A stretch of 12,168 nt of DNA from assembly GCA_013697395.1 (NCBI GenBank), contig JACCWY010000049.1, positions 1-12,168 on the forward strand. Direction: 5' to 3'. The first letter of the stretch is position 1. Every line of letters begins with the position of its first letter. This DNA is from Chloroflexota bacterium (GTDB taxonomy: Bacteria > Chloroflexota > Limnocylindria > QHBO01). The position numbers were made by a program, and so were the translations under genes. The notes under the pieces are model-generated. The model searched no databases, was not told the DNA's origin, and saw only the letters and a list, made by a program, of their open reading frames with translations. Of the stretch, positions 1 through 6,180 are shown piece by piece.

Positions 1-1
1 T

Positions 2-511
2 CGCTACGCCGACGCGGCCTTCGAGATCGGCCGGGCCGACGGCACCCTCGACACGTGGGAGCGCGACCTGGCCACGCTGCGGCGGGCGCTCGGCGACGAG
101 CAGCTCCGGCGGCTGGTCCAGCATCCGGCCGTCCCCTTCGCCGAGAAGGAGAAGGTGCTGCGCCGGGTGGTCGAGGGCGTCGCGGCCGAGCCGCTTGCCC
201 TGGCGCTGCTGATGATCCGGCGCGGCCGTCCCGGCGCCATCGACGCGATGGTCGAGCGCTTCGCCGAGCTGGTGCGTCGCGACCGCGGCATCTCCCTGGC
301 GGAGGTGAGCACGGCCCTGCCGCTGGACGACGAGCAGCGAGCCGCGATCGCCGAGCGCCTGCGGGCGCTGACCGGCGATCGTGTCGAGATGAACGAGAAG
401 GTCGACGAATCGCTGATCGGCGGGATCTCCGTCCGGATCGGCGATCGGCTGTACGACGCAAGCGTGCGGAGCCGCCTCGAGCGGCTGCGTGCCCGGCTGA
501 CCGCCGTCTAG
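2..511 (+). CDS. atpH: ATP synthase F1 subunit delta (5' partial)
   Basis: Delta is the peripheral-stalk protein that ties the top of the F1 head to the b subunits of Fo and keeps the head from turning with the rotor. The frame is open from base 2 to a TAG at 509-511. The visible N-terminus begins RYADAAFEIG, which matches the family start (RYAxAxFExA) and indicates that only a few residues are lost to the window edge. The C-terminal part contains the family-like segment VDESLIGGISVRIGDRLYD (visible residues 137-155), followed by a basic final helix. A start at the internal ATG at 155 would remove the conserved N-terminal helices, so it is not the real start. The next gene, atpA, follows after 16 nt in the same direction, so delta belongs to the atp operon. 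Function is known from the family; the match is by motif and context. Confidence 0.93.
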   Translation, partial: RYADAAFEIGRADGTLDTWERDLATLRRALGDEQLRRLVQHPAVPFAEKEKVLRRVVEGVAAEPLALALLMIRRGRPGAIDAMVERFAELVRRDRGISLAEVSTALPLDDEQRAAIAERLRALTGDRVEMNEKVDESLIGGISVRIGDRLYDASVRSRLERLRARLTAV

Positions 512-513
512 GT

Positions 514-521
514 AGGAAGGA
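514..521 (+). promoter_or_regulatory. Ribosome binding site for atpA
   Basis: AGGAAGGA lies 6 nt before the TTG at 528. It is the strongest purine-rich site nearby and decides the non-ATG start of atpA, since no in-frame ATG or GTG fits the conserved N-terminus of alpha. Confidence 0.7.
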
Positions 522-527
522 ACTCCA

Positions 528-2330
528 TTGGCGATTCGATCCGACGAGATCACGTCGATCATCCGCAGCGAGATCAAGGGATTCGACGAGGGAGCCGACG
601 TCAGCGGTGTCGGCACCATCGTCGAGGTGGGCGACGGCATCGCCCAGGTCTACGGGCTCTCCGGCGCGCTTGCGCAGGAGCTGCTCGAGTTCCCGAACGG
701 GATCATGGGCATGGCCTTCAACCTCGAGGAGGAGACCGTCGGCGCCCTGATCCTGGGCGACTACACCTCCCTCAAGGAGGGAGACCAGGTCAAGACCACG
801 GGCCGAATCGTCGAGGTGCCCGTCGGCGACGCGCTCATCGGCCGCGTGGTGAACCCGCTCGGCGAGCCGCTCGACGGCAAGGGCAAGATCGAGACGACGA
901 AGACCCGGCCCATCGAGCGCATCGCGCCCGGCGTCATCGTTCGCCAGCCGGTCGACACGCCCGTCCAGACAGGGATCAAGGCCATCGATTCGATGATCCC
1001 GATCGGCCGTGGCCAGCGGGAGCTGATCATCGGGGACCGGCAGACCGGGAAGACGGCCATCGCGGTCGACACGATCATCAACCAGAAGGGCCAGGACCTG
1101 ATCTGCATCTACGTGGCCATCGGCCAGAAGCAATCGACAGTGGCCCAGGTCGTGGCGCAGCTGGAGGAGTCGGGCGCAATGGAGCACACGATCGTCGTGT
1201 TCGCAGGCGCCAGCGATCCGGCGCCGCTCCAGTTCCTGGCTCCCTACGCCGGCGTTGCCATGGGCGAGGAATTCATGGATGCCGGCAAGGACGCGCTGTG
1301 CGTGTACGACGACCTCTCGAAGCACTCATGGGCGTATCGCCAGGTGTCGCTGCTCATGCGCCGTCCGCCCGGTCGCGAGGCGTTCCCCGGCGACATCTTC
1401 TACGCGCACTCCCGCCTGCTGGAACGGGCCGCCCGGCTCAACAAGGACAACGGGGGCGGATCGCTGACGGCGCTGCCGATCATCGAGACGCAGGCCGGCG
1501 ACGTGTCGGCGTACATCCCGACCAACGTGATCAGCATCACCGATGGCCAGATCTTCCTGCAGTCGGACCTCTTCAACCAGGGCCAGCGGCCGGCCGTGAA
1601 CGCCGGCATCAGCGTCTCCCGCGTCGGTGGCGCCGCGCAGATCAAGGCCATGCGCCAGGTCGCAGGCAAGCTGCGTATCGACCTCGCCCAGTACCGCGAG
1701 CTGGCCGCATTCGCGCAGTTCAGCTCCGACCTCGACAAGGCGACGCGCGACCAGCTGACCCGCGGCGAGAAGACGACCGAGATCCTGAAGCAGCCGCAGT
1801 ACGAGCCGCTCCCGGTGGAGAAGCAGGTGGTCATCATCTGGGCGGCGACGAACGGCCTGCTCGATGACGTCGAGACGAGCAAGATCGCCGAGTTCGAGAC
1901 GGGCCTCTACCGCCACCTCGAGTCAGGCTACGAGGACGTCCTGCCCACCATCGCGAAGGAGAAGGTGCTCTCGGACGAGACCATCGCGACCCTCGAGAAG
2001 GCGGTCGCCGAGTTCACGCGCCAGGGGGGATACGGCAAGGCCGATGACAAGGCTGGCGGCACCGCTCCGGCCGACGCGGAGTCGCCGGACGACGCGGGCG
2101 GCCAGGCCGAGGATGCATCGGCAGACGAGCCGGCCAAGGGGGCGGCCGGCGAATCCGGGGCAGGTGCGCCAGCGGAGGCCGAGGCGCCGGCGGAGGCCGA
2201 GGCGCCGGCGGAGGCAGGTGCGCCGGCGGAGGCCCAGGCGCCGCCGAAGGCAAAGGCTCCCGCCCGCGCGAAGGCTCCGGCGAAGACCAGGAAGCCAGCG
2301 AAGCGCAGGACGCCGGAGAAGAAGTCCTAG
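528..2330 (+). CDS. atpA: ATP synthase F1 subunit alpha with long C-terminal tail
   Basis: Alpha forms the F1 hexamer with beta, carries non-catalytic nucleotide sites and supplies an arginine to the catalytic sites. The 600-residue product starts at TTG with MAIRSDEITS, the usual alpha N-terminus. The Walker A motif GDRQTGKT is at 169-176, the Walker B region LCVYDDLSKH at 257-266, the PGREAFPGD segment at 281-289, and the SVSR arginine finger at R365. The conserved core ends near residue 500, against about 500-515 for most bacterial alphas. Residues 501-546 are acidic and low in complexity. Residues 547-594 are eight hexapeptide repeats, the first four acidic (APAEAE type) and the last four basic (APAKAK type), and the end is TPEKKS. 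The tail has no stop or frame break before the atpG start 3 nt later, so it appears to be translated. Core function is certain; the role of the tail is unknown. Confidence 0.97.
   Translation: MAIRSDEITSIIRSEIKGFDEGADVSGVGTIVEVGDGIAQVYGLSGALAQELLEFPNGIMGMAFNLEEETVGALILGDYTSLKEGDQVKTTGRIVEVPVGDALIGRVVNPLGEPLDGKGKIETTKTRPIERIAPGVIVRQPVDTPVQTGIKAIDSMIPIGRGQRELIIGDRQTGKTAIAVDTIINQKGQDLICIYVAIGQKQSTVAQVVAQLEESGAMEHTIVVFAGASDPAPLQFLAPYAGVAMGEEFMDAGKDALCVYDDLSKHSWAYRQVSLLMRRPPGREAFPGDIFYAHSRLLERAARLNKDNGGGSLTALPIIETQAGDVSAYIPTNVISITDGQIFLQSDLFNQGQRPAVNAGISVSRVGGAAQIKAMRQVAGKLRIDLAQYRELAAFAQFSSDLDKATRDQLTRGEKTTEILKQPQYEPLPVEKQVVIIWAATNGLLDDVETSKIAEFETGLYRHLESGYEDVLPTIAKEKVLSDETIATLEKAVAEFTRQGGYGKADDKAGGTAPADAESPDDAGGQAEDASADEPAKGAAGESGAGAPAEAEAPAEAEAPAEAGAPAEAQAPPKAKAPARAKAPAKTRKPAKRRTPEKKS
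2166..2309 (+). repeat. Eight in-frame 18-nt repeats in the atpA tail
   Basis: Eight consecutive 18-nt units code for hexapeptides of the form A-P-A-x-A-x (residues 547-594). The first four units are nearly identical in DNA (GCGCCGGCGGAGGCCGAG and close variants), while the last four have drifted. Variable positions 4 and 6 carry Glu, Gly or Gln in units 1-4 and Lys or Arg (once Thr at position 5) in units 5-8. All units are whole multiples of three, so gain or loss of a unit keeps the frame. Confidence 0.9.
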
Positions 2331-2333
2331 CCC

Positions 2334-3224
2334 ATGCCGAGCCTGAAGGACATCCGCGGGCGGATCGGATCGGTCCGCAACATCGCCCAGATCACCCGTG
2401 CGATGGAGATGGTCGCCGCGTCGCGCATGAAGCGGGCGCAGGACTCGATCCTCGCCGCGCGTCCCTACGCCGACGAGCTGGAGGATGCGCTCCGTCGTGT
2501 TGTCGGTGCCATCGGGCTGACCGAGGAGGTCGATCCGCTCCTGGCGCGCCGGCCGATCCGCCGGGCCGGCATCATCGTGATCACCACCGACCGCGGCCTG
2601 GCCGGCTCGCTCAACGCGAACGCGACGCGCACGGTCCTGCGCTGGGTCGCCGCCCGCGCGTCCCGGACGGACGGCGACGCCCCGGTCGAGATCGAGGCCA
2701 TCACCGTCGGGCGCAAGGGTCGCGACGCGCTGCGTCGGGCCGGCATCCCGATCGCGGCTCACTTCGTACAGCTCGGCGACCGGCCGTCGTTCGCCGATGT
2801 GACGCCGATCGCGAGGCTCGTGACCGGGGACTTCCTGGAGGAGAAGTACGACGAGATCGACATCGCCTACAGCACGTTCGTCTCGACGCTCGCCCAGAAG
2901 CCGGAGATCGACACGATCCTGCCGGTGGTGCGACCCGAGATGCGCGAGGAGAGCGAACGAACGAACGACGAGTACCTGTTCGAGCCCTCGCCGGAGGCCG
3001 TGCTGAGGCGGCTGCTGCCGCACTACGTGGCGATCGGGATCTATCGGGCAGTCCTCGAGAACAACGCGTCCGAGCAGTCCGCACGCATGATCGCCATGCG
3101 CAACTCGACCGACAACGCGAACGAGCTCATCGACGACCTGACGCTGGTCTACAACAAGACGCGCCAGGCCACCATCACCCGCGAAATGATCGAGATCGCC
3201 TCCGGTGCGGAAGCGCTCGGCTAG
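2334..3224 (+). CDS. atpG: ATP synthase F1 subunit gamma
   Basis: Gamma is the central rotor shaft: its coiled coil of N- and C-terminal helices turns inside the alpha/beta hexamer and couples proton flow to catalysis. The 296-residue product has both hallmark ends: an N-terminal helix beginning MPSLKDIRGRIGSVRN and containing ITRAMEMVAASRMKRAQ (residues 21-37), and a C-terminal helix with MRNSTDNANELIDDL and YNKTRQATITREMIEI. The middle holds the Rossmann-like segment with ITTDRGLAGSLNAN. Length fits the family (about 285-300). The ATG lies 3 nt after the atpA stop, with only modest purine runs (GGAG at 2315-2318, GAAG at 2321-2324) inside the end of atpA, so translation is probably coupled. 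No anomalies were seen. Confidence 0.96.
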   Translation: MPSLKDIRGRIGSVRNIAQITRAMEMVAASRMKRAQDSILAARPYADELEDALRRVVGAIGLTEEVDPLLARRPIRRAGIIVITTDRGLAGSLNANATRTVLRWVAARASRTDGDAPVEIEAITVGRKGRDALRRAGIPIAAHFVQLGDRPSFADVTPIARLVTGDFLEEKYDEIDIAYSTFVSTLAQKPEIDTILPVVRPEMREESERTNDEYLFEPSPEAVLRRLLPHYVAIGIYRAVLENNASEQSARMIAMRNSTDNANELIDDLTLVYNKTRQATITREMIEIASGAEALG

Positions 3225-3226
3225 GC

Positions 3227-3232
3227 AAGGAG
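3227..3232 (+). promoter_or_regulatory. Ribosome binding site for atpD
   Basis: AAGGAG begins 3 nt after the atpG stop and ends 12 nt before the atpD ATG. The spacing is slightly long but no better site is present in the 20-nt gap. Confidence 0.55.
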
Positions 3233-3244
3233 AAGAGCAGACCG

Positions 3245-4636
3245 ATGGCCACCGGCAAGGTGATCCAGATCACGGGACCCGTGATCGACGTCGAGTTCCC
3301 ACCGGGCGACCTGCCCGGCATCTACAACGCGCTCGAGATCGAGCGGCCGGACGGCGAGATGCTCGTCGTCGAGGTCCAGCAGCACCTGGGCAACAACTGG
3401 GTGCGCGCCGTCGCGATGTCGACGACCGACGGGCTGGCGCGCGGGCTCGACGTCGTGGATACCGGCGCTCCCATCACCGTCCCGGTCGGCGAGGTCACGC
3501 TGGGGCGCGTCTTCGACGTCCTCGGCCACCCGATCGACGGCAAGGGCGACGTGAAGGCCGAGAAGTTCCTGCCCATCCACCGCGACCCTCCCGCGTTCGA
3601 CCAGATGGAGACCGAGGCGCAGGTCTTCGAGACGGGAATCAAGGTCATCGATCTGATTGCCCCGTTCCGGCGCGGCGGCAAGGTCGGCGTCTTCGGCGGT
3701 GCGGGCACCGGAAAGACCGTCATCATCCAGGAGCTGATCCGGAACATCGCCGCCGAGCACGGCGGCTACTCGGTCTTCGCCGGCGTCGGCGAGCGCTCGC
3801 GCGAGGGGAACGACCTCCTGGGCGAGATGACCGAATCGGGCGTCATCGACAAGACAGTCATGGTCTTCGGGCAGATGAACGAGCCGCCGGGCGCGCGCCA
3901 GCGGGTGGGGCTCACGGCCCTGGCCATGGCGGAGTACTTCCGCGACGAGGAGGGGCGCGACATCCTCCTCTTCATCGACAACATCTTCCGCTTCACGCAG
4001 GCGGGCTCGGAGGTCTCCGCGTTGCTCGGCCGCATGCCCTCCGCCGTGGGCTACCAGCCGACGCTGGCCACCGAGATGGGCGACCTCCAGGAGCGGATCA
4101 CCTCGACCAAGAAGGGCTCGATCACGTCGCTGCAGGCAATCTTCGTCCCGGCCGACGACTACACCGATCCCGCCCCCGCGACGACGTTCGCGCACCTCGA
4201 CTCCACGATCCGCCTCGAGCGCTCGATCGTGGAGCTCGGCATCTACCCCGCCGTCGATCCCCTGACCTCCACCTCGACCGTGCTCGACCGGCGCATCGTC
4301 GGTGACGAGCATTTCGAGGTCTCGCGCGAGGCGCAGCGAACGCTCCAGCGCTACAAGGACCTCCAGGACATCATCGCCATCCTCGGCATGGACGAGCTGT
4401 CCGAGGAGGACAAGGTGTCCGTTTCTCGCGCGCGCCGCCTCCAGCGCTTCATGAGCCAGCCGTTCTTCGTGGCCGAGCAGTTCACCGGCAGGCCAGGCGC
4501 CTATGTCGAGCTCAAGGAGACGGTCCGCGGGTTCGGCGAGATCCTGGCCGGCAAGCACGACCAGCTCCCCGAGCAGGCCTTCTTCATGGCAGGCAAGATC
4601 GAGGACGTGGTCGCGAACGCGGAGAAGATGGGCTGA
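3245..4636 (+). CDS. atpD: ATP synthase F1 subunit beta
   Basis: Beta carries the three catalytic sites that make ATP from ADP and phosphate. The 463-residue product shows Walker A GGAGTGKT at 151-158 (K157 and T158 contact phosphate and magnesium), the catalytic glutamate in GVGERSREGND (E183), Walker B with LLFIDNIFRFTQAGSEVSAL (241-260), the LGIYPAVDPL segment (331-340), and the DELSEED loop at 383-389 that contacts gamma. Length is normal. One oddity is Thr155 in the P-loop where beta subunits usually have Val (GGAGVGKT); alpha subunits have Thr there. All catalytic residues that can be checked are present, so the enzyme should be active. It lies in the operon 20 nt after atpG and 3 nt before atpC. 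Confidence 0.98.
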   Translation: MATGKVIQITGPVIDVEFPPGDLPGIYNALEIERPDGEMLVVEVQQHLGNNWVRAVAMSTTDGLARGLDVVDTGAPITVPVGEVTLGRVFDVLGHPIDGKGDVKAEKFLPIHRDPPAFDQMETEAQVFETGIKVIDLIAPFRRGGKVGVFGGAGTGKTVIIQELIRNIAAEHGGYSVFAGVGERSREGNDLLGEMTESGVIDKTVMVFGQMNEPPGARQRVGLTALAMAEYFRDEEGRDILLFIDNIFRFTQAGSEVSALLGRMPSAVGYQPTLATEMGDLQERITSTKKGSITSLQAIFVPADDYTDPAPATTFAHLDSTIRLERSIVELGIYPAVDPLTSTSTVLDRRIVGDEHFEVSREAQRTLQRYKDLQDIIAILGMDELSEEDKVSVSRARRLQRFMSQPFFVAEQFTGRPGAYVELKETVRGFGEILAGKHDQLPEQAFFMAGKIEDVVANAEKMG

Positions 4637-4639
4637 CCG

Positions 4640-5050
4640 ATGCCAATGCAGCTCGAGATCGTCTCCCCCGAGCGGCGCGCGTTCACCGACGAGGTGGACA
4701 TGGTCATCGTGCCCGGCATCGATGGGCAGCTCGGCATCCTGCCGCACCACACGCGCCTGATCAGCGCGCTCGGCGTTGGCGAGCTGCGGATCAAAAAGGG
4801 CGGCACCGAGCAGTCGATGCTCATCTCCGGCGGCTTCGTCGAGGTTCGGCCGGACAAGGTGATCGTGATGGCCGACCTGGCCGAGCACTCCGACGAGATC
4901 GACGAGGCGAAGGCCGTCGAGGCGCGCAAGCGGGCCGAGTCGGAGCTCGAGCAGTCGCAGGATCCGGTCGACATCGCCCGTGTGCGGGCCGCGCTCCAGA
5001 CGGCTCTGATGCGCGAACGGATCGCCACCCGCCGCCGTTCGCGCGGCTGA
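4640..5050 (+). CDS. atpC: ATP synthase F1 subunit epsilon
   Basis: Epsilon binds the foot of gamma on the c-ring, and its C-terminal helices can rise to block ATP hydrolysis. The 136-residue product has the N-terminal beta-sandwich pattern (LEIVSPERRAF, VIVPGIDGQLGILPHHTRLI, ISGGFVEVRPDKVIVMAD) to about residue 85, then two charged helices to the end. The helix around residues 112-128 includes VDIARVRAALQTALMR, which only loosely resembles the ATP-binding I/L-D-x-x-R-A motif of some epsilons. ATG 4640 follows the atpD stop by 3 nt; a second in-frame ATG at 4646 would drop two residues. It is the last gene of the atp operon; the next gene is convergent. Confidence 0.94.
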   Translation: MPMQLEIVSPERRAFTDEVDMVIVPGIDGQLGILPHHTRLISALGVGELRIKKGGTEQSMLISGGFVEVRPDKVIVMADLAEHSDEIDEAKAVEARKRAESELEQSQDPVDIARVRAALQTALMRERIATRRRSRG

Positions 5051-5065
5051 CCATGGCCGCCGCAG

Positions 5066-5136
5066 CTGCCGATGGATGAGGCAGTCGCGCACACGGCGCG
5101 ACCCCTCCGCGCCGCTCGGCCCGTTCCATCAGGCAG
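5066..5136 (+). terminator. Hairpin structure after the atp operon
   Basis: A perfect 7-bp stem, GTCGCGC (5084-5090) with GCGCGAC (5096-5102), closes a 5-nt loop 33 nt after the atpC stop. It sits inside a longer possible pairing of 5066-5076 with 5125-5136, 11 bp with one bulged A at 5131. There is no T-run after either stem, so if it ends transcription it is not a classic intrinsic terminator; an RNA 3'-end stabiliser is equally possible. Confidence 0.4.
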
Positions 5137-5138
5137 CC

Positions 5139-5164
5139 GCGCACGGAGAGAAGCGTTCGTGCGC
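5139..5164. terminator. Second hairpin between convergent genes
   Basis: GCGCACG (5139-5145) pairs with CGTGCGC (5158-5164) around a 12-nt loop. It lies between the ends of atpC and the minus-strand oxidoreductase, so it could act for either strand. It has no T-tract. Confidence 0.3.
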
Positions 5165-5171
5165 CTCCTGG

Positions 5172-5185
5172 CCCGATCGATCGGG
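5172..5185. terminator. 14-bp palindrome at the end of the oxidoreductase gene
   Basis: CCCGATCGATCGGG is a perfect palindrome that begins 5 nt beyond the minus-strand stop codon at 5191-5193. As RNA it could fold into a 5-bp stem with a 4-nt loop. On the plus strand it is followed by TTCTATC, a weak T-rich run. It may be a bidirectional terminator or a protein site. Confidence 0.3.
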
Positions 5186-5190
5186 TTCTA

Positions 5191-5571
5191 TCAGCCGCGA
5201 ACGTGGAGCTCGACGAACTCATCGACCCGCAGCACTGCCAGGATCGGCCGAACGATGAGCGGCATCGCGCGGCGCGCCCGATCGCGGAATCGGCGCGGCT
5301 CGACGAGGTCGATCCAGCGGCCACGGGTGCGAACGCGGCAGCCGCCCGCGGCCTCGACATTGCGCAACCACTCGACGCCGGGGCCGTACGTGAGGGCTAT
5401 GACGTAGCGATCGCCGCGCCGGAACACGTTGATCGGAGTCCGCCGCACAGATCCGGTCCGCCGTCCGACGTGCTCGAGCATGCCGAACCATGGGAGCCAG
5501 CCGGCGAACGGGGCGGTGAGCCGGTTCGTGACGACCAGGTTGACCCGCGCCAGCCAATGCGGGAGTGGCAT
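5191..5571 (-). CDS. Deazaflavin (F420)-dependent nitroreductase-family protein
   Basis: The 126-residue product matches the small split-barrel family that includes mycobacterial Ddn (nitroreductase/TIGR00026 type), whose studied members use reduced F420 to reduce quinones, nitro compounds or other substrates. Diagnostic segments are HVGRRTGSVRRTPINVF (residues 34-50), RYVIALTYGPGVEWLRNV (55-72) and AAGGCRVRTRGRWIDLVEP (74-92). The N-terminal LARVNLVVTNRL is the usual amphipathic lead helix. The ATG at 5571 is chosen because the homologous part starts there and a TACCAT hexamer lies exactly 7 nt upstream; an in-frame ATG at 5580 would add three residues. The frame stays open to 5814, but that part overlaps the divergent gene and has no family similarity. 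Cofactor and substrate are inferred from the family; the substrate cannot be read from sequence. Confidence 0.85.
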   Translation of the reverse strand: MPLPHWLARVNLVVTNRLTAPFAGWLPWFGMLEHVGRRTGSVRRTPINVFRRGDRYVIALTYGPGVEWLRNVEAAGGCRVRTRGRWIDLVEPRRFRDRARRAMPLIVRPILAVLRVDEFVELHVRG

Positions 5572-5578
5572 GTGACCC

Positions 5579-5584
5579 ATGGTA
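5579..5584 (-). promoter_or_regulatory. Leaderless-type -10 box for the oxidoreductase gene
   Basis: Read on the minus strand, TACCAT fits TANNNT and is followed by 7 nt (GGGTCAC) and then ATG at 5571. That is the spacing expected when transcription starts at the A of the start codon. No clear -35 box is present and no Shine-Dalgarno site is seen. Confidence 0.45.
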
Positions 5585-5595
5585 TGCGGCTGCGG

Positions 5596-5601
5596 TAGCA
5601 T
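5596..5601 (+). promoter_or_regulatory. Leaderless-type -10 box for the 5609 gene
   Basis: TAGCAT fits TANNNT and is followed by 7 nt (CGGGCGC) and then ATG at 5609. GTGACC at 5572-5577, 18 nt upstream, matches TTGACA at four of six positions and could be the -35. No Shine-Dalgarno site precedes the ATG. The box lies 11 nt from the opposing -10 of the divergent gene. Confidence 0.5.
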
Positions 5602-5608
5602 CGGGCGC

Positions 5609-5851
5609 ATGGACGACGAGCCGATGACGCCCGAGGAGGCGGAGCGTGCCCACCTCCGCGGGCCGGAGGGAGCGCCGGACGCCGGACATCGGCGCATGCA
5701 GGAGCTGCGCAAGATCGGTCGCGAGTATCCGTTCATCTGCCCGGTCGACTTCAAGCCGCATCGGGGCTCGCCGCCGGGCAGCGATCCCAATCTCGACAGC
5801 ACCTTCGTCGCCAACCACCGCGAGGACGACGGCGGGCACTACCTCGCCTGA
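5609..5851 (+). CDS. Small hypothetical protein (80 aa)
   Basis: I do not recognise this protein. It is 80 residues, hydrophilic, with no membrane segment or signal peptide. The N-terminal half is charged and rich in Glu, Arg and Ala (MDDEPMTPEEAERAH), and the rest is rich in Pro, Gly, Asp and His with one Cys (in YPFICPVDFKPH, residues 45-56); it ends NHREDDGGHYLA. The start at 5609 is preferred over an in-frame ATG at 5579 because a TAGCAT box sits 7 nt before it, and the extra ten residues upstream are Cys/Gly-rich and lie over the divergent promoter. The next gene starts 2 nt after its stop, so the two are probably co-translated. It is judged real from its codon pattern, its promoter and this tight junction. 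Confidence 0.6.
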   Translation: MDDEPMTPEEAERAHLRGPEGAPDAGHRRMQELRKIGREYPFICPVDFKPHRGSPPGSDPNLDSTFVANHREDDGGHYLA

Positions 5852-5853
5852 CG

Positions 5854-6180
5854 ATGCTCACCTGCGACCACTGCGGCACGCGCATGCCGCAGCTGCCCGT
5901 GCGAATCGAGATCGTGCGCGAGTCCGGACCGATCGGCCTGCCCAGCAGCCCCGCACATGGCGAGACGGTGAACTTCACGCGACCCTATCGGTTCTGCTCG
6001 GCCGACCACCTCCACGCATGGGCGCGCGACGGCCGGATGATGATCTGCAACCGGCAGCCGACCCCGTTCGAGGCGGGCATGCAGCCGTACCTGCCGTCGC
6101 GCCACATGGGCGGGCGGCTCGGCCTGTGCGACGGCCACCACACCGGCGCCCACGAGTGGAAGGAAGCCTTTCCGGGCTGA
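5854..6180 (+). CDS. Small Cys/His-rich protein, possible zinc binder (108 aa)
   Basis: No family was recognised. The N-terminus MLTCDHCGTRMPQLP has a CxxC pair (C4, C7) typical of a zinc knuckle. The middle has RFCSADHLHAWARDG (residues 46-60), where FCSADH and the following aromatic helix resemble treble-clef or TRASH-like metal sites with Cys/His ligands (C48, H52). Other candidates are C65, C92 and the cluster LCDGHHTGAHEW (91-102). There are no membrane segments. It begins 2 nt after the stop of the 80-residue gene, so the pair look like one transcript. Metal binding is inferred from the spacing of Cys and His; whether it binds nucleic acid or protein is open. Confidence 0.7.
   Translation: MLTCDHCGTRMPQLPVRIEIVRESGPIGLPSSPAHGETVNFTRPYRFCSADHLHAWARDGRMMICNRQPTPFEAGMQPYLPSRHMGGRLGLCDGHHTGAHEWKEAFPG

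Noticed and set aside
3221..5092. Long open frame (623 codons) on the minus strand opposite atpD and atpC
   Set aside because: It is antisense to two genes with full catalytic motifs; its product is His/Asp/Arg/Leu-rich with no domain, as expected for the complement of GC-rich coding DNA.
5572..5814. N-terminal extension of the oxidoreductase frame
   Set aside because: The upstream part is low in complexity and Arg/Ser-rich, overlaps the divergent 80-residue gene, and lies outside the family's homologous length of about 120-150 residues.
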